Shown in pieces: positions 9,434 to 17,243 of a stretch of DNA of 64,000 nt. The translations under genes were made by a program, and so were the position numbers. Within the stretch, counting starts at the first letter, position 1. Each line of letters begins with the position of its first letter. A model generated the notes under the pieces. It was given only the letters and a program-made list of their open reading frames with translations, was not told the origin of the DNA and ran no database searches. This DNA comes from Myxococcales bacterium (GTDB taxonomy: Bacteria; Myxococcota_A; Bradymonadia; UBA7976; UBA1532), in contig JACKDL010000029.1 of NCBI GenBank assembly GCA_020633555.1, positions 1 to 64,000 of the forward strand. The letters are read 5' to 3'.

Positions 9434-10744
9434 ATGGCCACGCGACCCAATGACCGCCAGGCCCTGTGGGCGGCCATCGCCCGCGCCGGGGGCATCGACG
9501 CCTACGTCCAGGCCCAGCTCGTGGCGGGGGGCTTCGCCGCCGAGCGCAAGCCCACCGACGGCATGAGCAAGCGCGAGCTGGCGCGGTACAAGGCCGAGCT
9601 GAAGGCCGAGGCCGCCGAGAAGAAGCGCCTGAAGGCCGAGGCCTGGGCGGCCTACAAGGCCACGCACATCGTGCACCTGGGCGAGGGCGTCTACTTCAAC
9701 GACGCCGACGACTTCGACCGCTTCGACCTGGCCGAGCCCGAGGCCCGGCTGGCCGAGAACGGGCTGCCGCGCATCGACGATCCGCAGGCCCTGGCCGAGG
9801 CCCTGGCGCTCAGCGTGCCCACCCTGCGCTGGCTGACCTTCCACCGCGACGCCGCCACGATGCTGCACTACCGCCGCTTCACCATCCCCAAGAAGAGCGG
9901 GGGCGAGCGGGCCATCTGGGCGCCCATGGACACCCTGAAGTCCGCCCAGCGCTGGGTGCTGCGCCACATCGTCGAGCCCCTGCCGGTGCACGGGGCCGCC
10001 CACGGCTTCGTGCCGGGGCGCGGCATCGTCAGCAACGCCCAGGCCCACAGCGAGGCGCGCATCCTCATCAATGTGGATCTGAAGGACTTCTTCCCCACGG
10101 TGACCGTGCGCCGGGTGAAGGGCGTGTTCCGCAAGGCGGGCTACCGCGAGCAGGTGGCCACGCTGCTGGCCATGCTGTGCACCGAGGCGCCCCGCGAGGT
10201 GGTCCGCCACGGCGAGACGGACTACTTCATCGCCCTGGGCCCCCGCTGCCTGCCCCAGGGCGCGCCCACCAGCCCGGCGCTCACCAACACCCTGTGCCTG
10301 CGCCTGGACCGCCGGCTGAGCGGCCTGGCCCGGCAGCGCGGCTGGCGCTACACCCGATACGCCGACGACCTGACCTTCAGCCTGCCGGTGAAGGCGGCGA
10401 AGGGCGCCGACGGCAACGTGGGCACCCTGCTGGGGGCCGTGCGGGCCATCGTCGAGGCCGAGGGCTTCGCGCTGAACCCGAAGAAGACCCGCATCTGCCG
10501 GCCCGGCGGCCGCCAGAAGGTCACCGGGCTCATCGTGAACGGGGCCGAGCCGCCCCGGGCCCCGCGGGCCCTGCGGCGCATGCTGCGGGCGGCGGTGCAC
10601 AACCTCGAGCAGGGCAAGCCGCTGCCCGAGGGCGAGACGGTGGCGCGGCTGGCCGGCTACGCCGCCTTCATCTACCAGACGAACCCGCAGGAGGGCGCCG
10701 AGCTGCTGCGCCGCTTCGCAGCGTTCGCTGGGGAGCAGGCGTAG
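9434..10744 (+). CDS. Retron-type reverse transcriptase
   Basis: 436 residues from ATG 9434, one base after the previous stop. All core RT blocks are present: 'FTIPKKSGGERAIWAP', the first catalytic Asp in 'INVDLKDFFPTV' (D215), 'LPQGAPTSPALTN', the YADD box (Y309-D312), 'GFALNPKKTRI' and 'KVTGLIVN'. Two marks separate retron RTs from group II intron or DGR enzymes: the region X motif NAxxH (N201-H205, 'SNAQAHSE') and the region Y VTG triplet (363-365), which recognise the msr-msd RNA. Both are intact, so the enzyme should be active. The first 110 residues are a charged helical extension of unknown role. No msr-msd RNA can sit in the one-base gap before it. The product would be an RNA-primed DNA working with the upstream HEAT and WH-SWIM-WGR proteins. 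Confidence 0.92.
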   Translation: MATRPNDRQALWAAIARAGGIDAYVQAQLVAGGFAAERKPTDGMSKRELARYKAELKAEAAEKKRLKAEAWAAYKATHIVHLGEGVYFNDADDFDRFDLAEPEARLAENGLPRIDDPQALAEALALSVPTLRWLTFHRDAATMLHYRRFTIPKKSGGERAIWAPMDTLKSAQRWVLRHIVEPLPVHGAAHGFVPGRGIVSNAQAHSEARILINVDLKDFFPTVTVRRVKGVFRKAGYREQVATLLAMLCTEAPREVVRHGETDYFIALGPRCLPQGAPTSPALTNTLCLRLDRRLSGLARQRGWRYTRYADDLTFSLPVKAAKGADGNVGTLLGAVRAIVEAEGFALNPKKTRICRPGGRQKVTGLIVNGAEPPRAPRALRRMLRAAVHNLEQGKPLPEGETVARLAGYAAFIYQTNPQEGAELLRRFAAFAGEQA

Positions 10745-11550
10745 TGGCGCTCGCGGCGCGGCCGGTAGCGCTGGTCACCGGGGCCGCCAGCGGCCTCGGC
10801 CGCGCGGTGGCGGTGGCCCTGGGCCGGCGCGGCGGCCAGGTGCTGGTCACCGACCTGCCCGGCAGCGACATGGACGCCACCTGCGCCGCCGTGCGGGCGG
10901 CGGGCGGCGAAGCGCAGGCCTTCGCCCTCGACGTCACCGACGCCGAGGCCTTCGCGGCCGCCTGGGACGCCGCCGAGGCCGCCTTCGGCCCGGTGGACCT
11001 GGTGGTGAACAACGCCGGCATCGCGGTGGTGGGCCCCATGGCCCAGGTCAGCCTCGAGGACTGGCACATCCAGCTCCAGGTGAACCTGTTCGGCGTGGTG
11101 CACGGCTGCCGGCTGGCGGCGCAGCGCATGGCCGGCCGCGGCGCCATCCTGAACGTGGCCAGCGGTGCGGGCCTGCTCTCGCCCCCGAAGATGGCCCCCT
11201 ACAACGTCAGCAAGGCGGCGGTGGTGGCGCTCACCGAGACCCTGGCCGCCGAGCTGGGGCCCGCGGGCACCACCTGCACGGTGCTGGCGCCGCTGTTCTT
11301 CCAGACCAACCTCATGGCCACCTCGCGGGTCACCGACGAACGCCTGAAGAAGAAGGCGGCGGCGCTGATGGCCGAGGGCAAGCTCTCGGCCGACGACGTG
11401 GCCGAAGCGGCCCTGAAGGCTGTGGCCCGCGGCGACCTCTACGCCCTGCCCATGCGCGACGGCCGCTGGTACTGGCGCCTGAAGCGCCTGAGCCCCCAGA
11501 CCTACGTGCGCCTGCTCGACTGGATGGCCCGCCGCAAGCTGAAGGGCTGA
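10744..11550 (+). CDS. Short-chain dehydrogenase/reductase (SDR)
   Basis: The start is GTG 10744, overlapping the RT stop by one base (TAGTG), so it is probably translated from the same message; 268 residues, the normal size for a classical SDR. The cofactor loop TGAASGLG is at residues 12-19, NNAG follows ('VVNNAGIAVVG'), a Ser precedes the active site, and the catalytic YNVSK is Y153-K157. Substrate unknown; the C-terminus ('RDGRWYWRLKRLSPQTYVRL') resembles SDRs acting on lipids or hydrophobic alcohols, a weak hint only. It may be a passenger of the RT operon or an independent metabolic gene. Only six bases separate its stop from the convergent gene, so no separate terminator fits. Confidence 0.85.
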   Translation: MALAARPVALVTGAASGLGRAVAVALGRRGGQVLVTDLPGSDMDATCAAVRAAGGEAQAFALDVTDAEAFAAAWDAAEAAFGPVDLVVNNAGIAVVGPMAQVSLEDWHIQLQVNLFGVVHGCRLAAQRMAGRGAILNVASGAGLLSPPKMAPYNVSKAAVVALTETLAAELGPAGTTCTVLAPLFFQTNLMATSRVTDERLKKKAAALMAEGKLSADDVAEAALKAVARGDLYALPMRDGRWYWRLKRLSPQTYVRLLDWMARRKLKG

Positions 11551-11556
11551 CGGGGT

Positions 11557-13356
11557 TCAGGGCTCGACGCGCAGGTCCCGCGCGGCCCAGTAGATGGCGC
11601 GGAAGTCCACCGCCGGCAGCAGGGTCAGGCCGTCGCCGCCGCCGTTGAGCTGGTAGGGGTTGCTGCGCCAGTAGTAGTTGCTGGGCGGGCGCAGGTGGAT
11701 GGGCAGCGGGCCCCGCGACACGATCGTGCCGCCGCGGCCGGTGCTGGGGTGGACCTCGACCTGAGTGCCGTCCACGGCCTCGCAGACACCCGCTTCCAGC
11801 TCGGCGGCGTCGCAGTTCTCGCGCGGATCGTCCCACAGCGGCGCCGCGGGGTAGTCCCGCAGCACGGCCACGGTGGCGGCGAGGGGCGCTGAGTCCCCCG
11901 CGCCCGGTCCGAAGGCCGAGTGGCCGGCGGCGGCCATGTGCGCCACCAGGTGGTACAGGGCCTGGCTCTGCTCCACCGGCTGCCGCTCGGCGTCGGGGCG
12001 CTGGTAGATGGCCGCCTGCACCACGTCGGCGGCCAGCGCCCGGTCGGCGGCGTCGGGCAGGTAGCGCACGGCCAGCCAGCCCGCGGTGAAGGCCATGTTG
12101 TAGCCCGAGTAGTTCGAGCCCACCCCCAGGTCCAGGCCGATCATCGAGTCCCGGGCCATCTGGAGCAGGCCCCGCACCGCCACCAGGTCATCGGCCAACC
12201 AGGCTTGCTGCCACGGCGCCTGGCTCACGTGGGCCAGGGCGGCCACGATGCCCACCGCCATGAAGGCGTTGAAGCCGTTGGGGGCGCCGTCCACGTACAC
12301 GCGGTCCACCGAGTTCTCGTTCAGGATCCCGTGGTAGGTGCGCCGGCCGTCGGCGTCGCGGATCTCCAGGTCGTAGCCCGAGTCCTGCACGGCGCGCAGG
12401 CCGTCCAGCAGCGCGGTGGCCGCCTCGCGCAGCGCCTGCTTTTCGGCGTCGGTGAAGTCGGGATCGTGGGCCACGGCCTCCCACGCCGCCGCGAAGGCCC
12501 AGGCCCAGCCCAGGTACATGTCGCGGCTGCAGGAGTCCTCCCAGATCCAGTCGGGATCCTGGCCGCCGTTGTCGGCGCGCCAGGTGCCGTTGTTTTTCTC
12601 TTCAGGCAAGGGCGCGCCGTCCGCGTCGAAGAGCGGCGTCACCTCGACCTGCCCTTGCCCCGGCAGGTCGCGGCGGGCGATGGCGCGGGCGATCACGCCC
12701 GGCGTGCCGGTGATGCGCACCACCCGGGCCAGCACCTCCAGCCCAGTGCGAAGGTGGGCCCGGGCGCGCTCCACCTCGGCGCAGTCGGCGCCCCCGTCGC
12801 GCAGCGCGCGGTAGCGGTGGGCGTCGGCCACGATGCCGGCCCCGGCGTACAGCCCGGTGACCTTGCCGAAGCTGCCGGTCAGCGCGCCCAGGTCGCCCTC
12901 GAAGGCCCAGCCGTCGCCGTCGGCGAAGGCCTGTACGGCGTCCCGGGCCGCCCGATCCACCACGCCCACGTCGGCGTTGCCGCCCGTGCCGAAGGCGCTG
13001 ATGGCCCGCCACAGCCGGTCGATGCGGTGGGCCTTGGCGGCCAGCTCGGCGTCGTGGCCGGGGGCTGCAAGGCCCGGCAGGGCGGTGCTCAGCGCCACGG
13101 TCTCGCCGCAGGCCGGGGGCGCCTCGGGCGCGGGCAGCGGCGGCAGGCCCAAGTCCGAGCTGTGCACCTCGGCGTCCAACTGCGCGTCCGGGCCGCCGTC
13201 GGGGGTGACATTGCTGGCCTGGTCAGGCCGGGGGCTGGCGTCCAGCGCGAGTTCGGGCGGGGCCCCGTCGGCGGCGACGGGCTCGGCGCTGTCGTCGCAG
13301 CCAGCCAGCAGGGCAGAGAGGGCCAGGGCCCACGGCAGCAGTCGGGTGCAGTGCAT
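11557..13356 (-). CDS. Large lipoprotein with all-helical domain, function unknown
   Basis: 599 residues. Lipoprotein signal 'LLPWALALSALLAGCDDS' with the lipidated Cys followed by Asp-Asp, then a 60-residue Asp/Pro/Ala-rich linker. The remainder is mostly Ala-rich helices with Trp/Tyr-rich loops ('NNGTWRADNGGQDPDWIWED', 'SNYSGYNMAFTAGWLAVRYL'). That look is shared by alpha/alpha toroid sugar-processing proteins such as polysaccharide lyases and glycosidases. I cannot identify catalytic residues, so I give no enzyme name. It stands alone between two operons. The start is the ATG immediately before the signal peptide; no good ribosome site is visible. Confidence 0.7.
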   Translation of the reverse strand: MHCTRLLPWALALSALLAGCDDSAEPVAADGAPPELALDASPRPDQASNVTPDGGPDAQLDAEVHSSDLGLPPLPAPEAPPACGETVALSTALPGLAAPGHDAELAAKAHRIDRLWRAISAFGTGGNADVGVVDRAARDAVQAFADGDGWAFEGDLGALTGSFGKVTGLYAGAGIVADAHRYRALRDGGADCAEVERARAHLRTGLEVLARVVRITGTPGVIARAIARRDLPGQGQVEVTPLFDADGAPLPEEKNNGTWRADNGGQDPDWIWEDSCSRDMYLGWAWAFAAAWEAVAHDPDFTDAEKQALREAATALLDGLRAVQDSGYDLEIRDADGRRTYHGILNENSVDRVYVDGAPNGFNAFMAVGIVAALAHVSQAPWQQAWLADDLVAVRGLLQMARDSMIGLDLGVGSNYSGYNMAFTAGWLAVRYLPDAADRALAADVVQAAIYQRPDAERQPVEQSQALYHLVAHMAAAGHSAFGPGAGDSAPLAATVAVLRDYPAAPLWDDPRENCDAAELEAGVCEAVDGTQVEVHPSTGRGGTIVSRGPLPIHLRPPSNYYWRSNPYQLNGGGDGLTLLPAVDFRAIYWAARDLRVEP

Positions 13357-13397
13357 GGCGGCAGGGTAGGGCAGGCCCCCCCGCCTCGGAAGGCGCT

Positions 13398-13814
13398 TCA
13401 GCGCAGCTCGGCGGCCACCGCGCTCAGCGCCGCCAGCTCGGCCTCGCTCAGCGCCCGATCCTCCGCAAAGGCGAAGCCCACCACCGCCCGCACGGCGCCG
13501 ACCTCATCAAACACGGGCAGCGCCGCGGCGGCCTGGGCGTCCACGGCCCGGGCCCCGGGCTTCACGTCGCCCGTCTCGTCCGTCTGGATGTTGCAGCTCA
13601 CCACCGGCACCTGCCGGCTCAAGGCCAGCCCCGCCATGCCCTTGCCCGCGGGCACGAAGTCCACCACCGCCTGCACCGCCTCGGGGAGGTTCACCGCCCC
13701 GGTCAGCCGCAAGCCGTCACCCTCTCGGCGGTGCACTGAGCCGGCGACGGCGCCTGCGGCGGCCAGCCGGGGGGCCAGCCAGGCGGCGTCGGCCCCCACA
13801 CCGTCCCGGCTCAC
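13398..13814 (-). CDS. GAF domain-containing small protein
   Basis: 138 residues, started at GTG 13814, which overlaps the stop of the upstream dihydrouridine synthase gene by four bases (GTGA). The whole protein is one GAF-like sensor domain: 'VPAGKGMAGLALSRQVPVVS', then 'TDETGDVKPGARAVDAQA', a hydrophobic strand 'AVRAVVGFAF' and a final helix. GAF domains bind small molecules or mediate dimerisation; here there is no attached output domain. The ligand cannot be told. The coupling to a tRNA-modifying enzyme is probably positional rather than functional. Confidence 0.7.
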   Translation of the reverse strand: MSRDGVGADAAWLAPRLAAAGAVAGSVHRREGDGLRLTGAVNLPEAVQAVVDFVPAGKGMAGLALSRQVPVVSCNIQTDETGDVKPGARAVDAQAAAALPVFDEVGAVRAVVGFAFAEDRALSEAELAALSAVAAELR

Positions 13815-14920
13815 TGGACGCAGCACTCGGCCTCCCGGGTCAGGTTTCGACTGTCGCCGCTGGTGTGATCGGTCACCTCGGCCTCGTGGATGCGGGTGAA
13901 CCCGTCGGCCACGCCCTCGGCCTGCAGCCGCTCGAAGTAGCCGTGCACCGCGTCGCGGATCGCCTCGGGGGTGAACGAGTGGTAGATGGTCTCGCGCAGC
14001 TCGGTGCCGTAGGGCAAGCCCCGGGTGAAGTAGCCGGTGACCTTCTTCATGCGCCCCACGGCCCGCCGATCCGTCTGGGCCTCGGCCTCCAACATGCCGA
14101 AGTACTTCAATAAAGTGTCCCGGCGGTCCATCAGCGGCGGCTCGTAGGGCACCCGCCCCGCGAAGTGGTCGGCGATCTTGCGCAGGATCCACGGGTCGCG
14201 CATGGCGCCGCGGCCCACCATCACCCCGTCGGCCCCCGACGCGGCCAGCGCCGCCACTGCGTCGTCCACCGTGAGGATGTCGCCGTTCACCTGCACCGGG
14301 ATCCGCAGCCGCGCCTTCGTGGCTCGCACCGCCGCCCAGTCGGCGCTGCCGCGGTACATCTGCATCCGCGTGCGCCCGTGAACCACCACCATGTCGGCGC
14401 CCTCCTCCTGCGCCATCCAGGCGATCTCGGGGGCGTTCAGGCGGTCGGTGTCCCAGCCCAGCCGCATCTTCACGGTCATGGGGATCGACACCGCCGCCTT
14501 CACCGCGGCGAACATGCGCCGGGCCAGCTCAGGCTCCTTCATCAGGGCCGAGCCGCTGCAGCCGCTGGTCACGGCCTTGCTGGGGCAGCCCAGGTTCAGG
14601 TCCACCACGTCGGCGCCGAGCTGCTCGCAGTACTCGGCGGCCTGGGCCATCTTCTCGGGGTCGCGGCCGTAGATCTGGATGCTGACGGGGTGCTCGTCTT
14701 CGGGCAGCTCGGCGAGGCGCCAGGCGCTGGCCACGTTGCGGCTCATCAGGTCGCTCGACACGAACTCGGTGACCGTCAGGCCGCAGCCGCCCATGCCCCG
14801 GATCAGGGCCCGGAAGCCCTTGTCGGTGATGCCCTCCATGGGCGCCAGGGCGGTGGCGGGCGCCACCCGCACGGGGCCGATGTCGAAGGCGAACTCGCGG
14901 GCTGGATGCTGGGTGCTCAT
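13811..14920 (-). CDS. dus: tRNA-dihydrouridine synthase (DusB-like)
   Basis: 369 residues. FMN-dependent TIM-barrel enzyme that reduces uridines in the tRNA D-loop. Seen in order: 'ALAPMEGITDKGFRALI' at the start of the barrel, 'VDLNLGCPSKAV' with the catalytic Cys, 'TVKMRLGW', the FMN/substrate 'VVHGRTR', 'PVQVNGDI', and 'GVMVGRGAMRDPWI' which holds the FMN phosphate. The C-terminal helical tRNA-binding part follows ('RRAVGRMKKVTGYFTRGLPY'). Length and order fit the DusB/NifR3 group. Its stop overlaps the GAF gene start. Confidence 0.92.
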   Translation of the reverse strand: MSTQHPAREFAFDIGPVRVAPATALAPMEGITDKGFRALIRGMGGCGLTVTEFVSSDLMSRNVASAWRLAELPEDEHPVSIQIYGRDPEKMAQAAEYCEQLGADVVDLNLGCPSKAVTSGCSGSALMKEPELARRMFAAVKAAVSIPMTVKMRLGWDTDRLNAPEIAWMAQEEGADMVVVHGRTRMQMYRGSADWAAVRATKARLRIPVQVNGDILTVDDAVAALAASGADGVMVGRGAMRDPWILRKIADHFAGRVPYEPPLMDRRDTLLKYFGMLEAEAQTDRRAVGRMKKVTGYFTRGLPYGTELRETIYHSFTPEAIRDAVHGYFERLQAEGVADGFTRIHEAEVTDHTSGDSRNLTREAECCVQ

Positions 14921-14969
14921 GGGCCGCGGAGGGTAGCGGCCGGGGCCGGGGGGCGCAAACGGCCCCCGC

Positions 14970-15830
14970 TCACTCCGGGGGCGTGATGTAGCAGTGCTTC
15001 GTGTTGGGGTCGTCGTCGTTCACGGGCGTGCAGGTCAGCCCCGCGGCGCAGTCGCGGTCATCGGCGCAGGGCCAGGTGCAGAACCAGCTCGGCGTGGAGC
15101 CCAGCGCCTGGAGCTGCAGGCAGTAGGCGCCGCTGGGGCAGCCGGTGCCGTAGCGGCAGTCGGCGGTGCAGGTGCCGAACACCTCCTGGGCGTTGTTGCC
15201 CAGGGCCAGGCACACCTCGCCCGCACAGCTCTCGTCCGACAGCAGAGTGCCCTGGCTGCGCACCTCGGATCCGCACTGCTGCATGATGTCGGCGGCCCGC
15301 GCCTGCCGGCACACGCCGTCGCCGCAGATGTGGTCGGGGTTCTGGCAGTCGGTGCGCACCGTGCACGCCCCGTCCTGCGGCACGTTGCCCCGGGTCACGC
15401 TGTTACAGGTGGTGCCGGTGAACTGGTACCAGTCGCGCACCCAGTCGGCGGGATCGCCGGGCAGGCAGGGGGCGTCCTCCAGCTTCTTGACGCAGCGGTC
15501 CACCGCGTCCTCGCTGAAGTCCAGTGTGCCGCGGGCCTGGCGGGCGCTCACGTCGGCGAAGCAGGCGGCCGTCTCGGCGGCGGTGCAGGCGTCGGCGTCG
15601 CCGCCCTCGAAGCCGAACGTGCCGCGGATGGCGCCCGGGGTCAGGCAGCCGAAGGCCCAGTCGCACTTGGCCCGTGCCGTGCGCGCGCAGAAGGCCTGCA
15701 GGGGATCACCCCCGCCGACCATGCCGCTGTCGAGGTTGATGGCCATGCCGGCGTCGGCGGCCGTGCCGCCGCTGTCGTCGCAGCCAATGCTCAGCGCCGC
15801 CAGCGCGACCCCCCAGTACCAACGCTTCAT
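14970..15830 (-). CDS. Cys-rich lipoprotein, function unknown
   Basis: 286 residues from ATG 15830, chosen because a GGGGAG ribosome site lies just upstream and the protein then begins with a clear lipoprotein signal ('MKRWYWGVALAALSIGCDDS'). An earlier in-frame start would add 35 residues in front of the signal. After a short acidic spacer come about twenty Cys residues in paired patterns ('CTVRTDCQNPDHICGDGVC', 'CADDRDCAAGLTC'), the disulfide-rich modules common in myxobacterial surface lipoproteins. No catalytic motif is visible. It starts about 95 bases from the divergent gene at 15925, so the two share a small promoter region. Confidence 0.75.
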   Translation of the reverse strand: MKRWYWGVALAALSIGCDDSGGTAADAGMAINLDSGMVGGGDPLQAFCARTARAKCDWAFGCLTPGAIRGTFGFEGGDADACTAAETAACFADVSARQARGTLDFSEDAVDRCVKKLEDAPCLPGDPADWVRDWYQFTGTTCNSVTRGNVPQDGACTVRTDCQNPDHICGDGVCRQARAADIMQQCGSEVRSQGTLLSDESCAGEVCLALGNNAQEVFGTCTADCRYGTGCPSGAYCLQLQALGSTPSWFCTWPCADDRDCAAGLTCTPVNDDDPNTKHCYITPPE

Positions 15831-15924
15831 CGTGGGCTCCCCCCAAGGCAGTGGCCCCGATTCGACCCCATGGGGTGCCCCGGCGGCAAGGGCCGCTTGA
15901 CCGGGGCCGGCGGCCCCACCCACG

Positions 15925-17151
15925 ATGCCGCCCATGACGCTCGACTTCTTCTACGACGTGGTCTGCCCCTACGCCTACCTGGGGTCGGTGCAGGTCGAGG
16001 CGCTGGCCCGCCGCACCGGCGCCACCCTGCGCTGGCGGCCCACCCTGCTGGGGGGGCTGTTCCGCCACGTCGAGGCGCCGCAGAACCCGGGCGCGCTGAT
16101 GAACCCCAACAAGGCGCGCCTGAACCTGCTGGACATGCAGCGGCAGGCCGAGCGCCTGGGGGTCGAGCTGACGATGCCGGCGGCGCACCCACGCCGCAGC
16201 GTCGAGGCCATGCGCCTGCTGACCGCCTGCCCCGACGCGGCGCGCCCGGCGCTCAGCCACGCCCTGTACCGGGCCTACTGGGTGCAGGGGCGCGACATCA
16301 GCGACCGCGCGGTGCTGGGCGAGATCGCCGCCGAGCACGGGCTGGGCGTCGCCGCCATCGACGATCCGGCCGTGAAGCAGGCCCTGTTCGACACCACTGC
16401 CCAGGCCGCCGGGCACGGCGCCTTTGGGGTGCCGGCGCTGGTGATCGACGGGCAGCGGCTGTACTGGGGCGCCGATCGTCTGCACTTCGTCGAGGCAGCC
16501 CTGGGCGGCCAGCCGGCGCGCCCCGCGGCCGCCGGCGCCGGGGGCGCCCGGCTGCGCTTCTTCCACGATTTTGCCAGCCCATTCAGCTATTTGGCCGCCA
16601 CCCAGGTCGAGCGGTTGGCCGCCGACCATGGGGCCACGCTGGAGTGGGTGCCCATCCTGCTGGGCGGCCTGTTCAAGGCCCTGGGCACGCCGCTGGTGCC
16701 CCTGTTCGCCATGAACCAGGCGAAGCAGCGCTACCTGGGCCGCGACCTGCAGGACTGGGCCGGCTGGTGGGGCGTGCCCTTCAAGTACCCAGGCGCCTTC
16801 CCGTTCCGCACCGTGACCGCCCTGAGGGTGGCCCTCCAGGCGCCTTCGCTCACCCCGCACCTGTACCGGGCCGGCTGGGTCGACGACCGCGACTTGGGCG
16901 ATCCGGCGGTGGTGGCGGCGGTGGCCGACGAGGTCGGCCTGGACGGCCAGGCGCTGCTCGCCGGCGCGCAGGACCCCGCCATCAAGGCGCGGCTGGCGGC
17001 CAACACCCAGGCGGCGGCGGACGCCGGCGCCTGCGGGGTCCCGAGCTTCCAGGTCTTCCAGGGCGACCAGCCCCCGCTGCTGTTCTGGGGCCAGGATCGG
17101 CTGGACATGGTGGGCGCCGCCCTCGACGGCTGGCGACCGCGGGGCGGGTGA
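15925..17151 (+). CDS. Tandem-duplicated DsbA-family / HCCA isomerase-like protein
   Basis: 408 residues made of two copies of one thioredoxin-fold domain (about 1-200 and 208-408). Each has the kappa-GST / 2-hydroxychromene-2-carboxylate isomerase layout. Copy 1 begins 'LDFFYDVVCPYAYLGSVQVE' and ends with the cis-Pro loop 'GAFGVPALVIDGQRLYWG'. Copy 2 begins 'LRFFHDFASPFSYLAATQVE' and ends 'GACGVPSFQVFQGDQPPLLF'. Known isomerases use a Ser in the SPYxYL position for glutathione; copy 2 keeps Ser, while copy 1 has a single Cys (CPYA). The family usually has one domain of about 200 residues. It probably isomerises or conjugates an aromatic compound with glutathione. ATG 15934 is an equally possible start. 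Confidence 0.85.
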   Translation: MPPMTLDFFYDVVCPYAYLGSVQVEALARRTGATLRWRPTLLGGLFRHVEAPQNPGALMNPNKARLNLLDMQRQAERLGVELTMPAAHPRRSVEAMRLLTACPDAARPALSHALYRAYWVQGRDISDRAVLGEIAAEHGLGVAAIDDPAVKQALFDTTAQAAGHGAFGVPALVIDGQRLYWGADRLHFVEAALGGQPARPAAAGAGGARLRFFHDFASPFSYLAATQVERLAADHGATLEWVPILLGGLFKALGTPLVPLFAMNQAKQRYLGRDLQDWAGWWGVPFKYPGAFPFRTVTALRVALQAPSLTPHLYRAGWVDDRDLGDPAVVAAVADEVGLDGQALLAGAQDPAIKARLAANTQAAADAGACGVPSFQVFQGDQPPLLFWGQDRLDMVGAALDGWRPRGG

Positions 17152-17243
17152 GGGGTCCAACGGGCCCCGGCGCTCTCGAACCTCACGCGCTGGCCCTGGC
17201 GTGGGCCGGCCGCACGCAGAACTTCGCACAGGCAGGACACCGC

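Noticed and set aside
14994..17243. Plus-strand extension in front of the aminotransferase
   Set aside because: It overlaps the Cys-rich lipoprotein and the HCCA-type gene in other frames and has no domain; the aminotransferase fold begins at 17244.
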